A stretch of 13,195 bases of DNA from positions 1-13,195 of the forward strand of contig JAEZHG010000091.1 of assembly GCA_023436945.1 (NCBI GenBank), written 5' to 3'. Position numbers and translations under genes: made by a program. The notes under the pieces are model-generated. The model was not told the DNA's origin. It saw only the letters and a list, made by a program, of their open reading frames with translations, and searched no databases. Origin of the DNA: Pseudomonadota bacterium (GTDB lineage: Bacteria > Pseudomonadota > Alphaproteobacteria > Caulobacterales > Caulobacteraceae). Shown piece by piece: positions 5,991-13,131 of the stretch. Numbering within the stretch: the first letter of the stretch is position 1; each line of letters opens with the position of its first letter.

Positions 5991-6031
5991 GCCCTTCTAG
6001 ACCCCCGCCCATCATTTCTAGGGGATATAGA

Positions 6032-8257
6032 ATGAAGCGTATTTCCGCCCTCGCCGTTTCGGCCAGCACCCTTGCCATGCTGGTGGCCGCTCCGGCCTTT
6101 GCCCAAACTGCTGAAGACACCGCTGCCGTTGGCGACATCGTCGTCACCGCCCAGCGCCGCAGCGAAAGCATCCGTGACGTGCCGTTCGCCGTCACCGCCA
6201 TGAACACCGAGACCCTGGCGGCTGTGAACGCCGGTGGTGCAGACATTCTGGCACTGGCTGGCCGCGTTCCGAGCCTGAACGTCGAAAGCTCGAACGGCCG
6301 TTATGCGCCGCGCTTCTACATCCGTGGCTTCGGCAACGTCGACTTCGACTTCACCGCCTCGCAGCCGGTTTCGGTCGTGATGGACGATGTGGTTCTGGAA
6401 AGCGTTTACCTGAAGGGCTTCCCGCTGTTCGACGTGAAGCAGCTTGAAGTTCTGCGTGGCCCGCAAGGCACCCTGTTCGGCCGCAACACTCCGGCAGGCG
6501 TGGTCAAGGTCGACACCGTCAAGCCGGGCGACGTGTTCGAGGGCTTCGGCCAGATCTCGGCCGGTAACTACGGTTCGGTCCGCGCTGAAACCGGCGTGAC
6601 GGTTCCGGTCAGCGACACCGTCTCGCTGCGTCTGTCGGGCCTGCTGAACCACCGCGACGACTGGGTCAACAACGCCTATGACGCCCCGTTCGCCACCCCG
6701 AACGGCGACGAGCTGGGCAATTTCGAAGACCGCGCCATCCGTGGTCACCTGGCATGGACCCCGACCGAGCAACTGTCGGTTCTGGCCACCCTGCAAGCGC
6801 GTGACTATGCCGGCACCGGCACCCTTAACCGCGCCAACGCCCTGACCAAGGGCTCGAACAAGCTGAACGACAACTACGACCGCGACACCGTCTATTACGA
6901 CGGCGGCCGTAACAACTTCCAGAAGCAGGACACCACCTCGCAGTCGCTGCAAGTGGCCTATGACTTCGGCAACATGACCCTGACCGGCGTCGTCGGCTCG
7001 TTCCAAGGCTCGGCGATGGGCAATGGCGACATCGACGGTGGCGTGGCCGCCTCGGCCATGGCTGGCCAAGGCTTCAAGGTTCCGTATTCGGTCGAAAGCG
7101 GCACCGACAACTCGGACCTGCGCCAAGACACCTTCGAACTGCGTCTGGCCTCGAACGGCGACAACCGCCTGAACTGGCAGGTCGGTGCCTTCTACTGGCA
7201 AGAGCGTTTCAACCTCGTCTCGAACACCTACAACGGCACGGGCAACCTGACCCCGACCAAGCAAACCGACATCGTCCAGAAGTCGGACTCGTGGTCGGTC
7301 TTCGGTCAGGCCAACTACCAACTGACCGACGCTGTGAAGCTGACGGGCGGCCTGCGCTACACCGAAGACCAGCGTGAATATGCCGGCAAGATCACCATCG
7401 GCGCACCGGGCACCGGCAATATCGCCGTCTCGGACGAGCAGGTCTCGTGGGACATCAGCGCCCTGTACGAAGTGAACAGCGACTGGAACGTCTTCGCCCG
7501 CATCGCCAATGGCTATCGCGGTCCGTCGATCCAGGGCCGCAACCTGCCGGTTCTGACCACCGCCGACAGCGAAACCGTCATGTCCTATGAAGCTGGCTTC
7601 AAGGCCCGCCTGTGGGATGGTCGCGCTCGCCTGAACGCCACGGCCTACTTCTATGAAGTTAAGGACCAGCAGTTCACCGCCATCGGTGGCGACGACAACA
7701 CCAACCGCCTGCTGAACGCCGACAAGGGCATCGGCAAGGGCATAGAGATCGACGGCGACGTCTATCTGGGCGCTGGCTTCACCTTCGCCGGTGGCTTCGC
7801 CTGGAACGCGACCGAGATCAAGGACAAGGACCTGCTGGTCGCCATGTGCACTGGCGGCTGCACCATCACCGATCCGCTGGTTCAGATGGGCACCACCACC
7901 CGCGCCAACATCGACGGCAACCCGTTCCCGATGGCTCCGGAGTTCTCGGGCAACTTCGTCCTGTCCTACCTCAAGTCGATCGGCAACGGTCAGGAACTGT
8001 TCGCGGCGACCGACTGGGTCATCCAGAACAACACCAACATCTTCCTGTATGAATCGAAAGAGTTCATGCTGGACACCCAGTTCGAAGGCGGCCTGCGCGC
8101 AGGCTGGCGTGACCTGAACCGCGGCCTCGAAGCTGCGGCCTATGTCCGCAACATCACCGATGAGGACAACATCATCGGTGCCATCGACTTCAACAACATG
8201 ACGGTCTTCGTGAACGAACCGCGCATGTACGGCATCGAAGTCTCCAAGCGCTTCTAA
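6032..8257 (+). CDS. TonB-dependent outer-membrane receptor
   Basis: The 741-residue protein takes up a scarce ligand (siderophore, sugar, vitamin or other) through the outer membrane using TonB-ExbBD energy. A signal peptide ends at AFA-Q (about residue 24). A TonB box (DIVVTA, 35-40) and the plug follow, with QRRSESIRDVPFAVTA, RFYIRGFG and the signature LEVLRGPQGTLFGRNTPAG. The beta-barrel closes with YGIEVSKRF, ending in Phe as expected for barrel assembly. Cys606 and Cys610 (CTGGC) may form a small disulfide in an outside loop. ATG 6032 is chosen because it begins the signal peptide and has AGGGG seven bases before it; the frame is open further upstream but that part does not look coding. 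Codon choice is strongly biased to C-ending codons, more so than in the M28 gene, suggesting high expression. The ligand cannot be read from the sequence; the divergent phosphatase hints at phosphorylated compounds, weakly. Confidence 0.94.
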   Translation: MKRISALAVSASTLAMLVAAPAFAQTAEDTAAVGDIVVTAQRRSESIRDVPFAVTAMNTETLAAVNAGGADILALAGRVPSLNVESSNGRYAPRFYIRGFGNVDFDFTASQPVSVVMDDVVLESVYLKGFPLFDVKQLEVLRGPQGTLFGRNTPAGVVKVDTVKPGDVFEGFGQISAGNYGSVRAETGVTVPVSDTVSLRLSGLLNHRDDWVNNAYDAPFATPNGDELGNFEDRAIRGHLAWTPTEQLSVLATLQARDYAGTGTLNRANALTKGSNKLNDNYDRDTVYYDGGRNNFQKQDTTSQSLQVAYDFGNMTLTGVVGSFQGSAMGNGDIDGGVAASAMAGQGFKVPYSVESGTDNSDLRQDTFELRLASNGDNRLNWQVGAFYWQERFNLVSNTYNGTGNLTPTKQTDIVQKSDSWSVFGQANYQLTDAVKLTGGLRYTEDQREYAGKITIGAPGTGNIAVSDEQVSWDISALYEVNSDWNVFARIANGYRGPSIQGRNLPVLTTADSETVMSYEAGFKARLWDGRARLNATAYFYEVKDQQFTAIGGDDNTNRLLNADKGIGKGIEIDGDVYLGAGFTFAGGFAWNATEIKDKDLLVAMCTGGCTITDPLVQMGTTTRANIDGNPFPMAPEFSGNFVLSYLKSIGNGQELFAATDWVIQNNTNIFLYESKEFMLDTQFEGGLRAGWRDLNRGLEAAAYVRNITDEDNIIGAIDFNNMTVFVNEPRMYGIEVSKRF

Positions 8258-8282
8258 TCCTCACGGATTAAGCCTGTAGGCT
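8255..8282 (+). repeat. Two small tandem hairpins at the end of the TonB-receptor gene
   Basis: TAATCC-TCAC-GGATTA (8255-8270) begins at the stop codon itself. It is followed at once by AGCCT-GT-AGGCT (8271-8282). They stand just before the main terminator and may protect the 3' end of the message or slow the polymerase; the role is inferred. Confidence 0.5.
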
Positions 8283-8286
8283 GATG

Positions 8287-8319
8287 GAGGGCGGCAGAGG
8301 AAACTCTGTCGCCCTCTTT
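8287..8319 (+). terminator. Rho-independent terminator of the TonB-receptor gene
   Basis: A 13-base-pair stem (8287-8299 with 8304-8316, one G-T pair) closes on a GAAA loop and is followed by TTT. The stem is long and GC-rich but the T tract is short, so termination is likely but perhaps incomplete. It lies 30 bases after the stop codon and 60 bases before the M28 start. Confidence 0.85.
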
Positions 8320-8334
8320 GCTATCTGCAAAACC

Positions 8335-8357
8335 GTGTTACCCATAATCCATAACAC
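8335..8357. repeat. Inverted repeat upstream of the M28 peptidase gene
   Basis: GTGTTA (8335-8340) and TAACAC (8352-8357) are perfect inverted arms around 11 bases that contain the short direct repeat CCATAA-TCCATAA. It lies between the terminator and the ribosome binding site, where a promoter or operator would be expected. No clear -35/-10 pair is visible. Confidence 0.35.
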
Positions 8358-8376
8358 CGGCCAACGGTGAGGGAGG

Positions 8377-8392
8377 GGTTATGCGGATAACC
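8377..8392 (+). promoter_or_regulatory. Hairpin containing the M28 start codon
   Basis: GGTTAT-GCGG-ATAACC can form a six-base-pair stem with a four-base loop. The ATG (8381-8383) spans the stem and loop, and the strong GGGAGGGG ribosome site (8371-8378) overlaps the left arm. Folding would hide the start and could reduce initiation; this is inferred from the sequence. Confidence 0.4.
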
Positions 8393-10264
8393 GTTTTGCT
8401 GACGTCGCTGGTTCTGGCGCTGTTGCTCGCTGTCTGGACGACGCAGTCTCCCAAGCCCCGCAGCGCCGAGGCCCCCGACCATCTGTTCTCGGCCACCCGC
8501 GCCATGGTGGATGTGCGCCAGATCGCCAGCGCCCCTCACCCGCTAGGATCAGAAGAGCACACCAAGGTCCGCGCCTATCTGGCCGAGCGTTTGGCGCAGT
8601 TGGGATTTGAGACCTCCGAACAGCGTGGCTCCTTGACCATACGCGCCGTCCAGCGCCTCCAGCGCTCTGGCGGCACCCCTGAAAATGCGAACTTCGAAGC
8701 GGTCAATCTGATCGGCGTGCGCAAGGGCACAGACCCCAGCGCGCCGCCCCTGATGCTGATGGCGCACTATGACACTGTGGTCGGATCACCGGGTGCAGCC
8801 GACGCCACATCGGGTGTCGCCGCCATTCTCGAGACCGCCCGCGCGCTACAGGCCCGCGACAGTAATCGCCGCGATCTGGTGATCGTCTTCACCGATGCCG
8901 AAGAGATCGGCCTTGAGGGCGCACGCATCTTTTTTGAAGAGCACCCTCTGGCGGCCAATATCGGTTTCATCCTCAATCTCGAAGCACGTGGCGGCGGTGG
9001 CCGTGCGTCGATGTTCGAGACGGGACGCGGGGATGGCCAGACCATCCGCGCCTTCGCCCCTGTTGCCCTCAAGGCCGATGGCGGTGTGACGGCAACTTCG
9101 CTGGCCGTGTTCATGTACGAGAACATGCCCTATGGCACTGATTTCACCCACGCAAAGGAGCGCGGCAAGTCGGGGTTGAACTTCGCCTTCATAGGCCGTC
9201 CTGCCCAGTATCACTCGCCGGAGTCCACGCCGGACAATCTGGATCAGGGTGCCTTGCAGCATATCGGCTCGCAAACTCTGGAGGCCGCCGATCGACTGAT
9301 GCGCTCAGACAGCCTTCCCGCTAGCAGTCCCAACCTCGTCTATTCCGACATCTTCGGCCGCGTGGTCATCAGCCATCCGAAATGGGCGGGCTGGCTGCTG
9401 CTGGGCCTGTCGGTCGCAGGCATCGGCTTTGCGGCATGGCGGGCGCGTCGTTGGACGGGACTGACGATCAAACAACTCGGCCAAGGCGCACTTGATGGCC
9501 TATGGTTCCTGTGCGGCGGGTTTGTGCTGCTGCAGGGTCTACGCCTTCTGGCGGGTCCGGCGGGCGAGCGCTCCAGTGACCCGGGGGCCTATTATGTGCT
9601 GCTGCGCCGCATCCCGTGGATGGAGGCTGGCGCGGTTCTGGCCATTACCGCCCTCGCCTTCCTGCTGCTGTCAGGTGCGCGTGCGAGACGTCGCCGCTAC
9701 TTCGGCTACGGATTTGCAGCGCTAACTGTTGCGCTGGCGCTGACCATGGGAGCCAAGCCGCTCTATCTGGTGCCGGGTGTGATTGCGGCGATCTTGTCGC
9801 TATGGCCGGGGGCAGCTTCGCGCACCGTCTGGGGCGCATGGCTGGGACTACTGTCGCTCGTATTCGTCGCTGCCTGTGTCGCACAGGCCTATGCGCCCGA
9901 AGCTGCGCTGATCCTGACATGGCCGTTGCTGTTGGGGGTTCTCACCGCCGTGGTCACCAGCCTGATCTGCCCTTCGATCCATGAGCAAAGGGCGCTGGCC
10001 GCCCCTGCTGTCGCCACCTTTATTGGCGGCGCTTGGCTGATGGGACTGGGGCACTTCGTTTTCCTCGGCATCGGCATCAGCCTGCCGGGCGCGCTGGGGC
10101 TAATAGCTCTGCTCGTCCTCCTGTTCGCACGCCCCATGGTGCCAAAGACCAGCGACCATGTGCTGACCGGCATTGCCGTGGTTCTGCTGCTGACGGCGAC
10201 AGGCCTGACGGGAGCCGCGCATCTGGCCGAGCCTGCATCTGTGACCCGCCCGAACGTGCCATAG
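8381..10264 (+). CDS. M28-family zinc metallopeptidase with C-terminal membrane domain
   Basis: The 627-residue protein begins with one hydrophobic segment (residues 1-20, signal anchor). The M28 peptidase domain follows, with all expected zinc and catalytic residues: His129 and Asp131 (MAHYDTV), Asp141 (GAADATSGVA), Glu174-Glu175 (TDAEEIGLEGA), Glu201 (LNLEARG) and His278 (QYHSPEST). From about residue 335 to 612 it has roughly ten hydrophobic stretches typical of membrane spans. This order resembles the ERMP1/Pff1-like M28 group. With the anchor and this topology, the catalytic domain most likely faces the periplasm and trims peptides or amino-terminal residues there. The ATG has a strong ribosome site (GGGAGGGG). 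The gene starts 60 bases after the TonB-receptor terminator and is followed by the epimerase gene after 56 bases, possibly in one transcript. Natural substrate unknown. Confidence 0.88.
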   Translation: MRITVLLTSLVLALLLAVWTTQSPKPRSAEAPDHLFSATRAMVDVRQIASAPHPLGSEEHTKVRAYLAERLAQLGFETSEQRGSLTIRAVQRLQRSGGTPENANFEAVNLIGVRKGTDPSAPPLMLMAHYDTVVGSPGAADATSGVAAILETARALQARDSNRRDLVIVFTDAEEIGLEGARIFFEEHPLAANIGFILNLEARGGGGRASMFETGRGDGQTIRAFAPVALKADGGVTATSLAVFMYENMPYGTDFTHAKERGKSGLNFAFIGRPAQYHSPESTPDNLDQGALQHIGSQTLEAADRLMRSDSLPASSPNLVYSDIFGRVVISHPKWAGWLLLGLSVAGIGFAAWRARRWTGLTIKQLGQGALDGLWFLCGGFVLLQGLRLLAGPAGERSSDPGAYYVLLRRIPWMEAGAVLAITALAFLLLSGARARRRRYFGYGFAALTVALALTMGAKPLYLVPGVIAAILSLWPGAASRTVWGAWLGLLSLVFVAACVAQAYAPEAALILTWPLLLGVLTAVVTSLICPSIHEQRALAAPAVATFIGGAWLMGLGHFVFLGIGISLPGALGLIALLVLLFARPMVPKTSDHVLTGIAVVLLLTATGLTGAAHLAEPASVTRPNVP

Positions 10265-10320
10265 TTTAGTGCGGCCAAGCCTACTGGCGATCAAAGCCGT
10301 AGAGGTTTATCGCTAGGCCC

Positions 10321-11334
10321 ATGACTGCACCTGTTCTCGTCACCGGTTCGGCCGGATTTATCGGCTTTCACACCAGCCTACGCCTGCTTGCGAGGGGCGA
10401 GACGGTGATTGGTCTGGACAACCTGAACACCTATTACGATCCGGCGCTGAAACAGGCGCGTCTGAACCAGCTTCTGGCCCACGCGAACTATCGCCACCAC
10501 ACGGTTGACCTGGCCGACCGCGAAGCCGTCGCCGCCGTGTTCGCAACAGAGAAGCCCCAGCGCATCGTCCACCTCGGCGCTCAAGCGGGCGTTCGCTACA
10601 GCCTCGAAGCGCCAGAGACCTATGTGGACTCAAACCTCGTCGGCTTCCTGTCTGTGCTTGAGGGCGCGCGGGCGACGGGCTGCCAGAACCTCGTCTTTGC
10701 CTCGACCAGCTCGGCCTATGGGGCCAATGGAAAGCTGCCATTCTCGGTGCATGACAGCGCCCATCACCCCCTGACGCTCTACTCGGCAACCAAGATCGCC
10801 AATGAGGCCATGGCCCATTCCTATGCCCATCTGTTCGGTATTCCGATGACGGGGCTTCGCTTCTTCACCGTCTATGGGCCGTGGGGCAGGCCGGATATGG
10901 CGCTGTTCAAATTTACCCGCGCCATCCTCAACGACGAGCCTATCGACGTCTATGGCGAGGGCCGGATGAGCCGCGACTTCACCTATGTGGACGACATCGT
11001 CTCGGGTGTGATTGCCGCCCTGGATAATCCCGCCACTGTCGATAGCACATGGAACCCCGCCGCCCCCGATCCGGCCACCAGCGGTGTCGCCCCATGGCGC
11101 ATGCTCAATCTGGGCGCGGGCCAGCCTGTGCCGCTGTTGCGCTATATCGAGGTGCTGGAAGAGAAGCTGGGCCACAAGGCCAAGCTCAATCTCATGCCGA
11201 TGCAGGACGGCGATGTGGTCGATACGGCTGCCGATATTTCAGACAGCCGCATCGCCCTGAACTATACGCCGACCACACCCGTGGAAGTCGGGGTCGGCCA
11301 TTTCGTGGACTGGTATCGCAGTTTCTACACTTAA
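10321..11334 (+). CDS. NAD-dependent epimerase, UDP-glucuronate 4-epimerase-like
   Basis: The 337-residue cytosolic protein is an extended short-chain dehydrogenase/reductase. It has the NAD-binding GSAGFIG (residues 9-15), an active-site Ser/Thr in FASTSSAYG (126-134) and catalytic Tyr154-Lys158 (YSATK). The segments LDNLNTYYDPALKQARL, GAQAGVRYS, YVDSNLVGFLSVLE and GLRFFTVYGPWGRPDMALFKF are those of the UDP-glucuronate 4-epimerase group, which makes UDP-galacturonate for capsule, lipopolysaccharide or holdfast-like polysaccharide. The start ATG has only a weak GAGG about 15 bases upstream. No glycosyltransferase gene is beside it, so the polysaccharide is unknown. A UDP-glucose or other sugar-nucleotide epimerase is the alternative. 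The stop is three bases from the stop of the convergent fusion gene. Confidence 0.88.
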   Translation: MTAPVLVTGSAGFIGFHTSLRLLARGETVIGLDNLNTYYDPALKQARLNQLLAHANYRHHTVDLADREAVAAVFATEKPQRIVHLGAQAGVRYSLEAPETYVDSNLVGFLSVLEGARATGCQNLVFASTSSAYGANGKLPFSVHDSAHHPLTLYSATKIANEAMAHSYAHLFGIPMTGLRFFTVYGPWGRPDMALFKFTRAILNDEPIDVYGEGRMSRDFTYVDDIVSGVIAALDNPATVDSTWNPAAPDPATSGVAPWRMLNLGAGQPVPLLRYIEVLEEKLGHKAKLNLMPMQDGDVVDTAADISDSRIALNYTPTTPVEVGVGHFVDWYRSFYT

Positions 11335-11337
11335 GGC

Positions 11338-12924
11338 TTAGCCGCCGTCGGTCCACGTCGTCTTGTAGAGGTCGAAGCGACGGTCGCGCAGGTTACGTAC
11401 CGTGCCCTGCGCCCTCGCCCATGCGAGGTCAGACAGATCAAGGTCGGCCACCGTCACCTGCTCCACATTCTCGCTGGCCTCCGCCGCGACACCATCGCGA
11501 GCGAAGGGGAAGTCGCACGGGGTGATGATGCAGGACTGGGCATACTGGATGTCCATATTCTCCACATTCGGCAGATTGCCGACATTGCCGGACAGCACGA
11601 CGTAGCACTGGTTCTCGATCGCCCGCGCCTGACCGCAATATCTCACCCGCAGATAGCCCTGACGGTTGTCGGTGCAGAACGGCACAAACAGGATGCGCGC
11701 CCCCTCATCGACCAGACGGCGCGCCAGTTCGGGGAACTCAGAGTCGTAGCAGATCATCACCCCGATGGGGCCACAGTCGGTCGGGATCGCATGGACGCGC
11801 TCACCGCCCTTGATGTTCCACCAGTGGCGCTCATTGGGGGTTGGGTGGATCTTCTCCTGCTCGTGCACAGAGCCGTCACGCAGGAAGACATAGGCGACAT
11901 TCTGGATCTCGCCGTCCTCGGTGCGGGTCGGGTGCGAGCCGCCAATGATGTTGACGTTATAGCTGACCGCCAACTGGCGCATCGCCTCGACAAAGCGCGG
12001 CGTATAGCGGGTCAGGTGCTCGATGGATTCCGCAGGTGTCAGGCGCTTGGGCTCCAGCGACAAAAGCTGGAGCGTGAAAAGCTCGGGGAACACCACAAAG
12101 TCGGCGCGATAGTCAGAGACCACATCGGTAAAATACTCGATGTTGTCCATGAACTCCTCGAAGCTTTCGACCTTGCGCATCTGAAGCTGGACCGTCGCCA
12201 CACGCACGGTTTCCTTGGTCGCAAAAGCTGCGCCCTTGCCCGTCGCCTCAAGGTAGTAGGGGTTACGCCACACCATGTGCGTGGCGTGGGTCAGCGACTG
12301 TTTATCCGAGGGCAAATACCCCTTTAGGACTCCAACCGGCTCGAAGCCCGCACGCATATGGAAGGCGATGACAGGGTCATTGGCCTTGCGCTCGATAACC
12401 GCGTCCAGATAGGCCGCAGGGTCTCTCAGTTCGCCGCGCTTGCGATAGATGCCCGGCATACGGCCACCGAAGACGATGCCCCTAAGGTTCTGGGCCTCGA
12501 CCAGATCGCGGCGCGCGTCATAAAGGCGCTGGCCGATGCGCAGACGGCGGCGGGTAGGGTCAACACACACCTCCATCCCGTATAGCCACTCGCCATTGGG
12601 GTCATGACGCGAGGCATAGCCGCTGCCGGTAATCTGTTCCCACGTATGCTGGCCCATGGCGGCCTGCTCATCGATGCGGAAAGCGGCAGCATAGCCGACG
12701 ATCTCGCCATCATATTCGACGACGAACTGGCCATCGGGATAGGTGGCAATCTGACCGCGCAGCATGCCCGGCGTATAAGGGATGTCATCCTTATAGACCC
12801 GCGCCACCAGCGCATTGATCCCCGCCACATCCTGCATCCGCGCATTGCGGATAGACAGGACGGCTGGCTTGGCTGGCGCTTCGCTGGACTTGGCGGTTTC
12901 GTTCGGGAGGTTTTGATCGCTCAT
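11338..12924 (-). CDS. GNAT acetyltransferase / carbon-nitrogen hydrolase fusion protein
   Basis: The 528-residue protein joins two enzymes. Residues about 23-220 form a GNAT domain (IRNARMQDVAGINALV, VVEYDGEIVGYAAAF, LYGMEVCVDPTRRRLRIGQRLYDARR, FHMRAGFEPVG). Residues about 240-520 form a nitrilase-superfamily domain with the Glu-Lys-Cys triad: Glu281 (VVFPELFT), Lys358 (HEQEKIHPTP) and Cys392 (VMICYDSEFPEL). The same order is known in YhcX-type proteins of Bacillus and others, so the fusion is not a local accident. The hydrolase part should cut an amide or nitrile and the GNAT part should move an acyl group, but the substrate is not known. Unusually, the first glycine of the acetyl-CoA loop is arginine (RRLRIGQ). 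The ATG has a near-perfect AGGAGGG just before it. The gene is cytosolic and divergent from recA across 207 bases. Confidence 0.9.
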   Translation of the reverse strand: MSDQNLPNETAKSSEAPAKPAVLSIRNARMQDVAGINALVARVYKDDIPYTPGMLRGQIATYPDGQFVVEYDGEIVGYAAAFRIDEQAAMGQHTWEQITGSGYASRHDPNGEWLYGMEVCVDPTRRRLRIGQRLYDARRDLVEAQNLRGIVFGGRMPGIYRKRGELRDPAAYLDAVIERKANDPVIAFHMRAGFEPVGVLKGYLPSDKQSLTHATHMVWRNPYYLEATGKGAAFATKETVRVATVQLQMRKVESFEEFMDNIEYFTDVVSDYRADFVVFPELFTLQLLSLEPKRLTPAESIEHLTRYTPRFVEAMRQLAVSYNVNIIGGSHPTRTEDGEIQNVAYVFLRDGSVHEQEKIHPTPNERHWWNIKGGERVHAIPTDCGPIGVMICYDSEFPELARRLVDEGARILFVPFCTDNRQGYLRVRYCGQARAIENQCYVVLSGNVGNLPNVENMDIQYAQSCIITPCDFPFARDGVAAEASENVEQVTVADLDLSDLAWARAQGTVRNLRDRRFDLYKTTWTDGG

Positions 12925-12999
12925 ACCCTCCTAAACGCTTGCGACCCGCAAAGGTGTCATGGGTCAGATACGTCAATATCGGACGTTAGTTTTTACTTT

Positions 13000-13021
13000 G
13001 TTCTCTTTTTTGTATGAGAAC
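13000..13021. promoter_or_regulatory. Inverted repeat GTTCTC-N10-GAGAAC in the recA promoter region
   Basis: GTTCTC (13000-13005) and GAGAAC (13016-13021) are perfect inverted arms around ten T-rich bases. The right arm shares its GAAC with the SOS box that follows, so the two elements overlap. It may be an extra LexA contact or a site for another regulator; the function is inferred. Confidence 0.4.
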
Positions 13022-13032
13022 ATCTTGTGAAC
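13018..13032. promoter_or_regulatory. LexA (SOS) box upstream of recA
   Basis: GAAC (13018-13021), seven bases, GAAC (13029-13032): read on the minus strand this is GTTC-N7-GTTC, the direct-repeat LexA box of Alphaproteobacteria. It lies 100 bases before the recA start codon. A third GAAC follows at 13035-13038. LexA repression with release on DNA damage is expected for recA. The site could also touch the divergent fusion gene, whose start is 94 bases away. Confidence 0.82.
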
Positions 13033-13115
13033 CAGAACAAACCATGTACCTATGTGTCCATCGAGGGAGCGGGTCCTGGCGGGTCTCTCCCGAAGCCAAA
13101 GAACGGAATCATGGC

Positions 13116-13122
13116 AAGGGAG
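13116..13122 (+). promoter_or_regulatory. Ribosome binding site that decides the recA start
   Basis: AAGGGAG lies nine bases before ATG 13132. An in-frame ATG at 13111 lies before this site and has only a weak purine stretch of its own. The site therefore favours 13132. Confidence 0.65.
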
Positions 13123-13131
13123 AAGAAACCA

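Noticed and set aside
5885..6031. Longer TonB-receptor start upstream of ATG 6032
   Set aside because: The extension would bury the signal peptide, and ATG 6032 has AGGGG at good spacing.
5951..7321. Open frame of 456 codons on the minus strand opposite the TonB receptor
   Set aside because: It is a by-product of the GC-rich, codon-biased receptor gene on the other strand; its translation is low-complexity (Val, Arg, Gly, Gln) with no recognisable domain.
11791..12327. Plus-strand open frame of 178 codons inside the GNAT-nitrilase gene
   Set aside because: It is opposite the Glu-Lys-Cys hydrolase domain, which explains the sequence fully.
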